Positions 8,285-17,441 of a stretch of 64,000 bases of DNA are shown one piece after another. The notes beneath the pieces were generated by a model, which had not been told where the DNA came from, searched no databases, and saw only the letters and a list, made by a program, of their open reading frames with translations. The stretch comes from Tepidibacter hydrothermalis. GTDB lineage: Bacteria > Bacillota > Clostridia > Peptostreptococcales > Peptostreptococcaceae. How positions within the stretch are numbered: position 1 is the stretch's first letter; each line of letters begins with the position of its first letter. The stretch is taken from positions 372,001-436,000 of the forward strand of contig NZ_CP120733.1 of assembly GCF_029542625.1 (NCBI RefSeq), given 5' to 3'. The position numbers were made by a program, and so were the translations under genes.

Positions 8285-9382
8285 GTGAATAAGGAAGCCA
8301 TATCTGGTAAGCAGGCTGTGTGTATCATGATTCTATTTTTCTCAGGGACTTCTGCAATAATGACAAGGGGATTAGAGGCTGAACAAGATTTGTGGCTAGC
8401 TATTATTCTATCAGTATCTATCACATTGCCTATGGTACTTATATATGCGCACCTCCATTATATTTTTAAAGATAAAGATTTATTTGATATTCTTGAAATT
8501 TGTTTTGGCAAATTCATTGGAAAGGGAATTAGTATATTATATGTTTGGTTTTTCTTGGATATAATGGCGGTGGTTATAAGAAATATAAGTCAATTTATTA
8601 CTATTACGTCTATGACTGATACTTCTTTAATTATACCAATGATACTTATTGGTATTTTATGCATTTGGTCGGTAAAAGAAGGAATTGAAGTAATCGGAAG
8701 ATGGGGAGAATGTTTCATAATTATATATATTGCTTGTATATTGATTATAATAATATTAGCAATTTTTGAGAATGGTATCATTAGTTTAAACCCCATGTTA
8801 TATAAAGGTATGAAGCCAGTCATGGAAGGTGCTTTTTTTACATTTACATTTCCTTTTGGCGAGGTAATAGTATTTACTGCGGCTTTTTCTGGTTTTAAAA
8901 TGGGAACATCTTCTTATAAAGTTTATATACGAGGTTTATTTATAGGAGGATTAATAGTACTTGTAACTTCTATAACTACTATTTTAATTTTAGGAGTAGC
9001 TTTAGCTCAAAACTTACATTATCCTGCTTATAGTGCTATTGCACGATTAAGTATAGGGGACGTTTTACAAAGGTTAGAAGTAATAATAGCCATTATATTC
9101 ATATTAGGAGGTTTTATAAAATCTAGCATATATTTGTTGGCTACGTGTAGAGGATTTACTAAGATATTTGAATATAAAGATTATAGATTCATAGTAACAC
9201 CTGTTACTTTGCTGATAATTAATCTGTCTTATTTTGAATTTGATAGTATTATGGATTACGTTGACTGGAATGTGGAAGTATACCCATATTACGCCGTTCC
9301 TTTTTTAGTAATTTTACCTATTATCATACTTATTACTGCTGAAATAAAGAAGAAACGATTGTTTATTAATCAAAATATATAA
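8285..9382 (+). CDS. GerAB/ArcD/ProY-family spore germination permease (orphan)
   Basis: This 365-residue protein has about ten membrane segments and belongs to the endospore germination permease family (GerAB, GerKB and relatives), the membrane subunit of germinant receptors in the spore inner membrane. Typical features are an N-terminal SGKQAVCIMI segment, RGLEAEQDLWLAI, a central FTFPFGEVIVFTAAF block and a late Tyr/Leu-rich helix. The GTG at 8285 is chosen as start. GGAGG lies 9 bases upstream, and the paralogue at 22.7 kb has the same GGAGG-GTG arrangement and the same VNKE start. The usual partners gerAA and gerAC are absent on both sides, so this is an orphan. It could work with a receptor encoded elsewhere or act as an amino-acid transporter of the same superfamily. 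Confidence 0.8.
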   Translation: MNKEAISGKQAVCIMILFFSGTSAIMTRGLEAEQDLWLAIILSVSITLPMVLIYAHLHYIFKDKDLFDILEICFGKFIGKGISILYVWFFLDIMAVVIRNISQFITITSMTDTSLIIPMILIGILCIWSVKEGIEVIGRWGECFIIIYIACILIIIILAIFENGIISLNPMLYKGMKPVMEGAFFTFTFPFGEVIVFTAAFSGFKMGTSSYKVYIRGLFIGGLIVLVTSITTILILGVALAQNLHYPAYSAIARLSIGDVLQRLEVIIAIIFILGGFIKSSIYLLATCRGFTKIFEYKDYRFIVTPVTLLIINLSYFEFDSIMDYVDWNVEVYPYYAVPFLVILPIIILITAEIKKKRLFINQNI

Positions 9383-9452
9383 AGTTAAACTTAATTCAGA
9401 TGACGTTTTAGCTTTCGTATAAACAGAATTTTGTCAAGTGTGGTGATATAAA

Positions 9453-9821
9453 TTGAGAGCACAAAAATTTACAGCTATTATAGGGATTAATAAAGGTCAT
9501 TTTCATAAAAATAATAATCATGAAAATAAAGAAGATATGTATTTGAAATGGCAGTCATTAGGTAAGAAGTATTATGAATTAAGAGGAATATATGTTTCGG
9601 CTAATATATCTGAAATAAAGACTATATATCATGAAAAGTGGGGGTGTCCATTAGGTGGAGAAGTTACCTATGAGATAAGTGGAATATGTAATCCTGTATT
9701 TTCTGACTCAGATAAATGGAGAGAAATTGTTTTAGAGATTGTTAAAGACCTAAAGTTGTATTATGAACAATCAAGCTGTAGCCTAGAGTTTTGTGAGTGT
9801 GAGTTTTATTACTTAACCTAA
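9453..9821 (+). CDS. Hypothetical cytosolic protein
   Basis: This 122-residue protein starts with TTG, with GGTGAT about 9 bases upstream; the next in-frame ATG would remove 28 residues. The sequence is soluble and mixed in composition. Notable parts are WGCPLGGEVTYEISGICNP in the middle and a Cys-rich end (SSCSLEFCECEF). No family is recognised with confidence. The gene is separated from its neighbours by about 70 bases on each side. Confidence 0.45.
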   Translation: MRAQKFTAIIGINKGHFHKNNNHENKEDMYLKWQSLGKKYYELRGIYVSANISEIKTIYHEKWGCPLGGEVTYEISGICNPVFSDSDKWREIVLEIVKDLKLYYEQSSCSLEFCECEFYYLT

Positions 9822-9886
9822 TAATATATACTTTTAGATATATTAATAGTAAAATAAGATATAGTAAAGCTACGGGAGTTGATATT

Positions 9887-10222
9887 ATGATGAGTGGGTT
9901 TATATTTGCGTTGGTGGGGGTTATAAGTATTGCATATGCTTTTTCTGTTAAAAAGTCTGAAAGAAGACAAAAGAAACTTCTAGAATTTTTAAAGAAAAAT
10001 GATAATGGTGAAATTGTATTTGGAAGTAAGAAATTTAAAAGTGAGGAAGGATATTTTACATATCAGTTCTATAGTTACTTAAATTCAGGCATATTTGCAT
10101 TAATATATGGGTTCGCTGTTAACTCTTTTAATTTATATAGTAAAGGAATATGGGTATTTTTATCTTTTTTAATACTGATATACATAAATCAATTAATTTA
10201 TAAAAAGCATAAAGATATGTAG
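9887..10222 (+). CDS. Small membrane protein, unknown
   Basis: This 111-residue protein starts at ATG 9887, with GGGAG about 9 bases upstream. There is a short N-terminal helix (residues 4-18), a basic segment (KKSERRQKKLLEFLKK), a soluble loop, and two hydrophobic helices near the C-terminus (about 66-80 and 87-103). No known family is recognised. A terminator follows directly, so the gene ends the accessory region before the hpd operon. Confidence 0.45.
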   Translation: MMSGFIFALVGVISIAYAFSVKKSERRQKKLLEFLKKNDNGEIVFGSKKFKSEEGYFTYQFYSYLNSGIFALIYGFAVNSFNLYSKGIWVFLSFLILIYINQLIYKKHKDM

Positions 10223-10233
10223 TTTGAATCTTT

Positions 10234-10261
10234 CTTGGACAATCCAAGGAGGATTTTTTTT
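10234..10261 (+). terminator. Rho-independent terminator
   Basis: CTTGGA (10234-10239) pairs with TCCAAG (10243-10248) around a 3-nt loop, with GAGGA and then a run of eight T. It separates the accessory region from the hpd operon. Confidence 0.55.
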
Positions 10262-10345
10262 GTCCTCAAAGTAGTTAATGCATTAATCAAAAAGTAGAAT
10301 CATATACATATATAGAGCAAGTCAGTTTACAAGGGGGTAAGTTAG

Positions 10346-13069
10346 ATGGATGATAGTAAAAAAATGAAGCTCGCTGATATTTTGGCTTCTAAAGGATTAT
10401 CAATTAATTATCAGTACGGAGGAAGTGCTCCTGAGGAGATGGTTGATAGAGAGGTAAAAAAAGAACCAACTCCAAGAGCTAAGAGGTTAAGGGATATATT
10501 TTATAATACATTATCAACTGCTAATATGGAGTTTCCTTATTGGTACAACCGTAAGTTTAATGAGCTTGAAGGTGAGATTACAGTAGTTAGAAGAGCTCTT
10601 GCTTTAAAAGAAGCTTTTTCAAGACTTACACCAAATATTATTCCTGGTGAGAAGCTTGTTATGCAAAAGACTTATAATTATAGAGGGTCTTTTCCTATGC
10701 CATGGCTTTCCGAAAGCTTCTTCGTAGCCAAAGAAAGTGAACTATACAAAGCAGCTCTTGAAACAGGAAGCGCAAGTTCTGGAGAGTTAAGTGAATTTGG
10801 AAATGGTGGAGGAAATGTTACAAAGAGCTTTGGAAATGTAGTTTCTATTGCTGGTAAGTTTGGAATGAGAAAAGAAGAAATTCCAGTTCTTCTAAAAGTT
10901 GCAAATGAGTGGGTAGGAAAGTCAGTTGAGGATTTAGGACATAAATACGAGAAAATGGTTCCGGATTATGAGGTTAAAGAAAATATAATGAGAAGTTTGG
11001 TTTGTATGTTTGACTCAGGATTTACTCTACCTCAAGGAAGAGAAGTAATAAATTATTATTATCCTCTTCAATATGGATTTGACAAACTTATAGAGATGGC
11101 TAAGGAATGTAAGGATGAGGTTGCTGGAAATGCAGGTGGAGATGGAGTAGTAGGTATGGACAGACTTTATTTCTATGATGCTGTAATCCATGCTATAGAA
11201 GGTATTCAAACTTGGATATTAAATTATTCAAAGCATGCAAGAAGACTTGAAAAAATAGCTAAGAATGAAGAAGATAAAAAAGAGTACATGGAGATAGCTA
11301 ATTGTTTAGAAAATATAGCTCATAAAAAACCAGCTACATTCAGAGAAGCACTTCAATTATCATATACCCTACATATTTCAGTTTTAAATGAAGATGCTAT
11401 ATCTGGATTATCAATAGGAAGATTAGGTCAAGTACTATATCCTTGGTATGAACAAGATATTGAAGCAGGAAAGATAACTAAGGAAGAAGTATTAGAACTT
11501 TTAGAATTATATAGAATAAAAATTACATGTATAGACTGTTTTGCATCAACTGGAGTTGTTGGAGGAGTTTTATCAGGAAATACATTTAATAACTTAAGTC
11601 TTGGTGGACTTACTCCTGATGGACAATCAGCTACTAATGATCTTGAGATGCTGATAGTTGAAGCGGGTATAACGTGCTCAACACCTCAACCTACTTTATC
11701 AGTTCTTTATGATGAGAAACTTCCAGAGAAGTTCTTATTAAAATGTATAGAATGTGATAAAACTGGTGCAGGGTATCCGGCTTGGATGAATAATAGAGGC
11801 GGAATAGAATTCATGATGAATCAATATTCACCTGAGGGAATGACTATTGAAGAAGCTAGATCTTTTGCAATAGGAGGATGTCTTGAAACATCGCCAGGTT
11901 GTTGGAAAGAACTTGATTTAAACGGTAAGAAATATAAAATACCTGGAGGCGCAGGTCAACCTACAAGCGTTGGTGTTCACTTTGTAGCAAATCCTAAGGT
12001 ATTAGAGTTAGTACTTACTAATGGAGTAGATAACAGAACAGGAACTAAGGTATTTGAGCCTCACAATAGAAAGCTTGAGACTTATGAAGAGTTAATTGAT
12101 ACATTCAAGATGTATTATGAAAAGGCAGTTGATGTTTTAGCTAAAACTAATAATGTACAGCATGATATATGGCGTAAACAGAATATGTCAGTTGTAAACT
12201 CTTTCTTAAAGCCAGATTGTCTATCTAAAGGACAACACATTGGTAATATGGGATATAAATATAATGCTACATTTAATGTTGAAAGCTGTGGAACTGTAAC
12301 TATGGTAAATTCATTAGCTGCAATTAAAAAGATAGTGTACGATGATAAGAAGTTCACTCTTAAAGATTTAGAAAGTGCCATTATAAATAACTTTGGATTT
12401 AGAAATGCTCTTGAAACAAGAAATTTCTCAATGATGGATCAAGAAAAAGTAGATACTAGTGGAAAATATGATGATATATATGGAGAATGCTTAATGGCTC
12501 CTAAATACGGAAATGACAATCCTTATGCAGATAATATCCTTAAGGGATATGAGGATTGGTTCTGTAGTATGTCAAAGAATGCTATGTCACTTTATGCAAA
12601 ACCTATGTATGCTTGTCAAATATCAGTTTCAACTCATGGAGCACAAGGTGCTGCAACGCTTGCTACAGCTGATGGAAGACTTGCAGGAACAACCTATTCA
12701 GATGGTTCAATGTCAGCTTACCCTGGAACTGATAAAAATGGACCTTATGCTTTATTTGAATCAGCTACAGTTTGGGATCATTCAAATTCTCAAAACTCTC
12801 AGATGAATATGAAGATACATCCAAGTGCATTAAGAGGAGGGCAAGGAACTAAGCATCTATTAGATTTAACACGCTCATATATGAGAAAAGGTGGGTTCCA
12901 TATACAATACAATATAGTTGACTCTAAGGTGTTAAGAGATGCACAAGAAAATCCTGATAATTATAGAGATCTTATGGTAAGAGTTGCAGGATTTACACAA
13001 TACTGGTGTGAGATAGGTAAGCCTATTCAAGATGAAGTTATTTCAAGAACAGAATATGAAGGAGTGTAG
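10346..13069 (+). CDS. hpdB: 4-hydroxyphenylacetate decarboxylase, glycyl-radical catalytic subunit
   Basis: HpdB converts 4-hydroxyphenylacetate to p-cresol and CO2 by radical chemistry in the cytosol, the last step of tyrosine fermentation in this pathway. The protein has 907 residues, close to the roughly 900 typical of HpdB. The thiyl-radical site is GGCLETSP, giving Cys512 and Glu514. The C-terminal glycyl-radical motif RVAGFTQYW places the radical on Gly882. The assignment as the decarboxylase rather than another glycyl-radical enzyme rests on the next gene: a small Fe-S subunit accompanies HPA decarboxylase but not indoleacetate or phenylacetate decarboxylases. The ATG has AAGGGGG about 9 bases upstream. 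An operon with hpdC follows after 4 bases. Confidence 0.92.
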   Translation: MDDSKKMKLADILASKGLSINYQYGGSAPEEMVDREVKKEPTPRAKRLRDIFYNTLSTANMEFPYWYNRKFNELEGEITVVRRALALKEAFSRLTPNIIPGEKLVMQKTYNYRGSFPMPWLSESFFVAKESELYKAALETGSASSGELSEFGNGGGNVTKSFGNVVSIAGKFGMRKEEIPVLLKVANEWVGKSVEDLGHKYEKMVPDYEVKENIMRSLVCMFDSGFTLPQGREVINYYYPLQYGFDKLIEMAKECKDEVAGNAGGDGVVGMDRLYFYDAVIHAIEGIQTWILNYSKHARRLEKIAKNEEDKKEYMEIANCLENIAHKKPATFREALQLSYTLHISVLNEDAISGLSIGRLGQVLYPWYEQDIEAGKITKEEVLELLELYRIKITCIDCFASTGVVGGVLSGNTFNNLSLGGLTPDGQSATNDLEMLIVEAGITCSTPQPTLSVLYDEKLPEKFLLKCIECDKTGAGYPAWMNNRGGIEFMMNQYSPEGMTIEEARSFAIGGCLETSPGCWKELDLNGKKYKIPGGAGQPTSVGVHFVANPKVLELVLTNGVDNRTGTKVFEPHNRKLETYEELIDTFKMYYEKAVDVLAKTNNVQHDIWRKQNMSVVNSFLKPDCLSKGQHIGNMGYKYNATFNVESCGTVTMVNSLAAIKKIVYDDKKFTLKDLESAIINNFGFRNALETRNFSMMDQEKVDTSGKYDDIYGECLMAPKYGNDNPYADNILKGYEDWFCSMSKNAMSLYAKPMYACQISVSTHGAQGAATLATADGRLAGTTYSDGSMSAYPGTDKNGPYALFESATVWDHSNSQNSQMNMKIHPSALRGGQGTKHLLDLTRSYMRKGGFHIQYNIVDSKVLRDAQENPDNYRDLMVRVAGFTQYWCEIGKPIQDEVISRTEYEGV

Positions 13070-13073
13070 AGAT

Positions 13074-13331
13074 ATGTTAAAACACAATGATTGTTTAAAT
13101 TTTTCACCTATGGATGCTGCAAAGGGAATTTGTAGAATTACAGGAAATATAATAAATATAGATTCTGATGTATGTGAAGCATTTGAACTATGTCCTAAAT
13201 GTAGAAATTGTTCTCACTTTAAAAACTCTGATAAAGATGAACTAGGAATGTGCACAGGTCTTGATAAAGATAATTGGACATATGGAGATTTAAATGCTAT
13301 AACTTGTAGCTCACACGAATTAAAAAAATAA
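13074..13331 (+). CDS. hpdC: 4-hydroxyphenylacetate decarboxylase small Fe-S subunit
   Basis: This protein has 85 residues from the ATG at 13074, with GAAGGAG about 9 bases upstream; the frame is open further up, but that part overlaps hpdB. It has eight cysteines in two groups (residues 7, 20, 34, 40 and 43, 46, 60, 78), the layout expected for the two [4Fe-4S] clusters of the HPA decarboxylase small subunit. This subunit stabilises and regulates the hetero-octameric enzyme and is diagnostic for it. The CPKCRNC motif lies at residues 40-46. Its length matches the family. It is co-transcribed with hpdB. Confidence 0.92.
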   Translation: MLKHNDCLNFSPMDAAKGICRITGNIINIDSDVCEAFELCPKCRNCSHFKNSDKDELGMCTGLDKDNWTYGDLNAITCSSHELKK

Positions 13332-13359
13332 TATAGCAAATTGGAAGGATTGATACTTA

Positions 13360-14637
13360 ATGCTAGAGAGCAGAGTAAGTGAAAAGGAAGCAAAACACCT
13401 AGGGTACATGGTAGTTCTTGCATCGTGGCTTGCAGTATTTTGTTTGTTCGGTTATAGAGCTACTTTTTCTGTACTTCAAGGACCTATGGCAAAGGATCTT
13501 GGCTGGAGTGCATCTGAATTAACTCTAGGTTATTCACTTATGATGAGCGTTTATGCAGTAACTGCATTCTTTAGTGGAATGATAATTGATAAATGGGGAA
13601 CTAAGCCTGCGTATTTTTTAGGTGCTATAAGTGGTTCTCTAGGATTTTTGATAACAAGCTTTGCTAAAACATATATGTCATACTTGATTCCATATGCTGT
13701 ATTTGCAGGAATAGGAACTGGTATGCTATGGGTATCATCAACAGTATCTGTTAGAAAATGGTATGTAGGTAAGGCATATGCAACTATGTGGGGTATAGCT
13801 TTTATGGGAGCTCCTGTTGCACAGGTTGTACTAAGTCTTGGAGCAAAACAGGTTCTTGCAACTATGGACTGGAGATTTGCTATGAGAATATTATCTCTTG
13901 TAGTATTAATAGCTTTAATAATAGCTACTTTAGTTGCAAAGAAAAATCCTAAATACTATGGACTTGAACCTTTTGGTATGGATACATTAAAAGTTAAGAA
14001 AAATAATGTTAATGATAAAGAATGGAGTATAAAGCAAGCTTTTTCTACATTCCCTATATGGGGTGCTATAATAGCATTTTTAACTAGTATGGTTGCAGAA
14101 TTTTTAGTTTGGACTCAGATTGTAAAGTACTGGATGGCAGATTGTGATTTATCTTTATCTACGGCTACAAATCTTTATGTAGTAATAGGTATAGCTGGAA
14201 TACTCACAATGCCTTTAATGGGAGTTGTAGCAGATAAGATGGTAACAAAGCTAAACCATGAAACTAAGGGTAGAAAATTTATGTTGATATTTGCACCTAT
14301 AACAGGTGTTATAGCTTGTCTTGCTTTGATGGTAGGAAAAGGTGCATTAACTCTTAGCATCGTATCTTGTATAGTATTTGCTGTATACTGGGCGATTGAA
14401 CCTGGTGGAGTTGCAGGATATGCAGCATCTGTTTATGGAAACAAGACTTTCGGTAAGATATGGGGACTGTCAACTCTTATAGTTATGGGAATAGGACCCG
14501 CACTTGGAAGTTTTATGGGAGCTTATTTATATGACATATCTGGAAGTTATTATAATTCATTAAAGTTTGCCATGGCATCATTTGTAATATCTGCCATAGT
14601 GGCAATGCTTCTTCCATTATCTATAGATAAAGATTAA
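13360..14637 (+). CDS. MFS transporter inside the hpd operon (oxalate/formate antiporter-like)
   Basis: This 425-residue protein has twelve predicted membrane helices of the major facilitator superfamily. The inter-helix 2-3 motif is SGMIIDKWGTKPAY. The LGWSASELTLGYSLMMSVYA opening and the central AVYWAIEPGGVAGYAA block resemble the oxalate/formate antiporter branch. It lies 28 bases after hpdC, behind TTGGAAGG, and is clearly in the hpd transcript. Context suggests that it imports 4-hydroxyphenylacetate or a related arylacetate, or exports p-cresol; the sequence alone does not decide. In the hpdBCA arrangement known from Clostridioides difficile no transporter separates hpdC from hpdA, so this position is noteworthy. 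A terminator follows before hpdA. Confidence 0.8.
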   Translation: MLESRVSEKEAKHLGYMVVLASWLAVFCLFGYRATFSVLQGPMAKDLGWSASELTLGYSLMMSVYAVTAFFSGMIIDKWGTKPAYFLGAISGSLGFLITSFAKTYMSYLIPYAVFAGIGTGMLWVSSTVSVRKWYVGKAYATMWGIAFMGAPVAQVVLSLGAKQVLATMDWRFAMRILSLVVLIALIIATLVAKKNPKYYGLEPFGMDTLKVKKNNVNDKEWSIKQAFSTFPIWGAIIAFLTSMVAEFLVWTQIVKYWMADCDLSLSTATNLYVVIGIAGILTMPLMGVVADKMVTKLNHETKGRKFMLIFAPITGVIACLALMVGKGALTLSIVSCIVFAVYWAIEPGGVAGYAASVYGNKTFGKIWGLSTLIVMGIGPALGSFMGAYLYDISGSYYNSLKFAMASFVISAIVAMLLPLSIDKD

Positions 14638-14647
14638 GATATTAAAA

Positions 14648-14688
14648 AATAACAAGTCAATATACTAGTATACTGACTTGTTATTTTT
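14648..14688 (+). terminator. Terminator between MFS gene and hpdA
   Basis: AATAACAAGTCA (14648-14659) pairs perfectly with TGACTTGTTATT (14674-14685) and ends in a run of T. The 14-nt loop holds its own small dyad (TACTAGTA). It would reduce expression of hpdA relative to hpdBC and the carrier. Confidence 0.75.
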
Positions 14689-14721
14689 AAATTTACCCAA
14701 AGTGAAAGTGAGGGGATTAAA

Positions 14722-15651
14722 ATGGACAAGGGAATAGTATTTGACATACAGAGTTTTTCGGTACATGATGGGCCAGGATGTAGGACTACAGTCTTTATGA
14801 ATGGATGTCCTCTAAGATGTGAATGGTGTGCAAACCCTGAAAGTTGGATTTTAAAGCCTCATATAATGTTTAGTGAAAATAGTTGCAAATATAAAAAAGG
14901 ATGTACTATTTGTGAAAATGCATGTCCTCATGGAGGTTTGACATTTGATGATATGCCTAAATTAAATTGGAATATATGTAAAGATTGTGATACATTTGAG
15001 TGCAGTTTGAAGTGTTATTATGATGGATTCAAGGTGTGTGGTAAAGAATATAGTGTTGATCAAATAATGAAAATACTTACAAGAGACTCTCATTCTTGGA
15101 GTAGTGAAGGAGGAGTTACCTTTAGTGGGGGTGAGCCATTACTTCAAAGTGATTTTTTGATAGAGATATTGAAAGAATGTAAGAATAATTATATACACAC
15201 TGCAATTGAAACAACAGCATATAAAGATAATGAAACATTTTTAAATGTTATGGATTATATAGATTTTGCATTTATAGATGTAAAACATATCAATAGAGAT
15301 ATGCACAGACAAAAAACTGGAGTATATAATGACATTATTTTAAACAACATTAGAACATTAAAAGAGAGTGATTGGAAGGGTAGATTAATTCTTAGAATGC
15401 CTGTTATAAGAAATTTTAATGACACATATGAAAATATAACTGACACAATTCAATTTATGAAAGAAAATGATTTGTTTGAAATAAATATACTTCCATTTCA
15501 TAGACTTGGAGAATCTAAGTGGAGACAACTTGGAAAAGAATATAAATACAAGGATGAAGAGGGAACAGATCCTAAAAAGCTTGAAGAAATACAGGATTTA
15601 TTCTTAGAGAATGAAATTGCATGTTATATAGGGCATGATACTGCATTTTAG
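14722..15651 (+). CDS. hpdA: 4-hydroxyphenylacetate decarboxylase activating enzyme (radical SAM)
   Basis: HpdA uses S-adenosylmethionine and a [4Fe-4S] cluster to place the glycyl radical on HpdB. The 309-residue protein starts with IQSFSVHDGPGCRTTVF and carries the radical-SAM motif CPLRCEWC (CxxxCxxC). An inserted ferredoxin-like domain follows, with further Cys groups (CTICENACP and CKDCDTFECSLKC), typical of glycyl-radical activases with extra clusters. SGGEPLLQ is the SAM-binding GGE motif. GTGAGGGG precedes the ATG. A terminator lies between the MFS gene and this gene, so hpdA may be expressed at a lower level or from its own promoter. Two hairpins follow its stop codon. Confidence 0.9.
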   Translation: MDKGIVFDIQSFSVHDGPGCRTTVFMNGCPLRCEWCANPESWILKPHIMFSENSCKYKKGCTICENACPHGGLTFDDMPKLNWNICKDCDTFECSLKCYYDGFKVCGKEYSVDQIMKILTRDSHSWSSEGGVTFSGGEPLLQSDFLIEILKECKNNYIHTAIETTAYKDNETFLNVMDYIDFAFIDVKHINRDMHRQKTGVYNDIILNNIRTLKESDWKGRLILRMPVIRNFNDTYENITDTIQFMKENDLFEINILPFHRLGESKWRQLGKEYKYKDEEGTDPKKLEEIQDLFLENEIACYIGHDTAF

Positions 15652-15698
15652 ATACTTAGATTTCGTATAAACGAAATCTGGGGGCTAGGTGGGTTATC

Positions 15699-15744
15699 AA
15701 AACTCTCTATGAAAATATTCACTAACATTTTCATAGAGAGTTTT
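15699..15744 (+). terminator. Strong inverted repeat ending the hpd operon
   Basis: AAAACTCTCTATGAAAAT and ATTTTCATAGAGAGTTTT form an 18-bp perfect stem around a 10-nt loop, immediately after hpdA. The flanking A and T runs would let it work on both strands. A decayed match to its left half (GGTTATCAAAAACTATCTATG) occurs at about 52320-52345. Confidence 0.7.
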
Positions 15745-15819
15745 AATAGTATTTAATATATCATAAGATTCAAACTTACCATATTTAAAACACATTCATA
15801 GATTAAAATCTAAAATTAA

Positions 15820-16019
15820 AAAATAAATGACATTAAAATGTTAGAGAATGATTTAACGTTTTGTATAAAACTTGAATTACAGCGTTTGAATATACGTTAA
15901 GAAAGTTATTTGTCTGACCGCTAGGGAGTTTATAACTTTTAGGATATTCAATAAGGTGGAATTCGTAGTTTAATTAAAAATATTTACAACATTATCGGTA
16001 TTTTAATGTCATTTATTTT
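15820..16019. repeat. Repeat A copy 1, 200 bp with 20-bp terminal inverted repeats
   Basis: The left end AAAATAAATGACATTAAAAT (15820-15839) is the perfect reverse complement of the right end (16000-16019). The body includes ATATACGTTAAGAAAGTT, GACCGCTAGGGAGTTTA and CTTTTAGGATATTCAATAAG, shared with copies at 21818-22017 and 53586-53924. There is no coding capacity. Size and ends fit a miniature inverted-repeat element mobilised in trans. Confidence 0.75.
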
Positions 16020-16077
16020 GTGATTAAGCATATAGTATTCTCTTGGTTATGCGATAAATCGATTTATCAGCTAGAAA

Positions 16078-17439
16078 TTATATGACTTCTTTATTTTGCT
16101 TTGCCATAAGATTCATTTCTTTTTTTAGCATTATACCTGTTATTAAAGTTGATATAGCATCTGACATAGGGAATGTTATCCATACACCTAAAAGTGGTGG
16201 ATTTATCAATCTAGGTAAAATAATAAGTAGTGGAGCAAATAATATTACCTGTCTTAATGCAGATAATACAAGTGCTGGAATAGCTTTACCGATGGACTGA
16301 TAAACAGATCCTCCTACTGACTGAATTCCTATTACTGGCATGAATAAAAGTATTATTCTAAGAACAGTAGCTGATTCATCTACTAGTTCTGGATCAGTTA
16401 AGAATAGTCCCATAAGCTGCTTTGGAAATAACATACCAAATAATACAGATGTAACTGCAAATGCTGTAGTTCCTATTAGAGCATATTTGATGGATTTGTT
16501 AACTCTATGCATTTGACGAGCACCATAATTATAGCCAACGAGTGGTTGAAGTCCTTGAACTATACCGAATAAAGGCATCATTAAAAACATTAATATTTTA
16601 AAGGCTGCACCATAAATTGCAAATGCATCATTTCCACCGTATATTTTAAGCGAGTGATTTAAAAGTATAGCTACAAAACTACTAGCAATTTGTCTTGCAA
16701 AAGATGAAAATCCTATTGAAAATATTTGATTTAATATATTCTTATTAGGCTTATAATGATGAGCCTTAGGTTTCATATTTGTCTTATCACCTTTTAAGTA
16801 GAATATTACAAATAGGAATGAGCAAAATTGAGCTAATGATGTAGCTATTGCAGCACCTTTAATTCCCATACCAAAACCAAATATAAATATAGGGTCTAGT
16901 ATAGTATTAAGTACAGCACCTACAAGCATTGTAAACATTGCAGCCTTTGAATTTCCCTCAGCTCTTATAAGTGAGTTAGTAGACATAGCGAATTGATTGA
17001 ATATACTTCCTATTAATATAACACTTACATAATCTTTAGCATAAGGCATTATCTCGGTTGTTGCACCGAATAATAAAAGTATAGGGTCTATGAATATAAG
17101 ACCAATTGAGACCATTAAAAGACCTAAAACTATATTAGATAAAAATGCATTACCCACTACTGTTTCTGCTTTTTCATAGTCTTTTTCACCTAGAGCTCTT
17201 GAATATACAGAAGAGGCCCCCATTCCTACCATTTGAGCTATTGCTGTTATAACCATTTGTATAGGAAAGGCTACAGTAAGTGCTCCAAAAGCCAAAGGCC
17301 CTGCACCTTTACCTATAAATATTCCGTCTATTATATTGTATAAGGCACTTACTAAAAGTCCTATTATAGCCGGCATAGATAACTTAAATAAAGTTTTTTT
17401 GATATCACCAGTTTCTAGCATTTGATTGCGTTCATTCAT
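16078..17439 (-). CDS. MATE-family multidrug efflux transporter (MepA-like)
   Basis: This 453-residue protein has twelve hydrophobic segments of the multi antimicrobial extrusion family, expelling drugs or cationic compounds in exchange for Na+ or H+. Family marks are LFKLSMPAIIGLLVSALYNI near the N-terminus, DGIFIGKGAGPLAFG, and a mid-protein IRAEGNSKAAM. QGLQPLVGYNYGARQ lies in the second half. The gene lies 2 bases after the marR gene, so the two form one transcript; GGAGCG precedes the ATG. The arrangement matches MepR-MepA type units in which the MarR protein represses its own pump. The actual substrate is not shown by the sequence. Confidence 0.85.
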   Translation of the reverse strand: MNERNQMLETGDIKKTLFKLSMPAIIGLLVSALYNIIDGIFIGKGAGPLAFGALTVAFPIQMVITAIAQMVGMGASSVYSRALGEKDYEKAETVVGNAFLSNIVLGLLMVSIGLIFIDPILLLFGATTEIMPYAKDYVSVILIGSIFNQFAMSTNSLIRAEGNSKAAMFTMLVGAVLNTILDPIFIFGFGMGIKGAAIATSLAQFCSFLFVIFYLKGDKTNMKPKAHHYKPNKNILNQIFSIGFSSFARQIASSFVAILLNHSLKIYGGNDAFAIYGAAFKILMFLMMPLFGIVQGLQPLVGYNYGARQMHRVNKSIKYALIGTTAFAVTSVLFGMLFPKQLMGLFLTDPELVDESATVLRIILLFMPVIGIQSVGGSVYQSIGKAIPALVLSALRQVILFAPLLIILPRLINPPLLGVWITFPMSDAISTLITGIMLKKEMNLMAKQNKEVI

Positions 17440-17441
17440 GT

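Larger units (their letters stand above)
15652..16077. other. Intergenic region with terminator and repeat A copy
   Basis: No gene is seen. The stretch holds a hairpin (AGATTTCG/CGAAATCT near 15659-15680), a strong terminator at 15699-15744, and a complete 200-bp repeat A copy at 15820-16019. It separates hpdA from the convergent MATE gene. Confidence 0.5.

Noticed and set aside
1-10300. Prophage
   Set aside because: No integrase, capsid, terminase, lysis or phage repressor gene is visible; the small membrane ORFs alone do not support it.
13032-13073. Longer start for hpdC inside the end of hpdB
   Set aside because: The ATG at 13074 has a well-spaced GAAGGAG and gives the family's usual 85 residues; the upstream part only mirrors the hpdB end in another frame.
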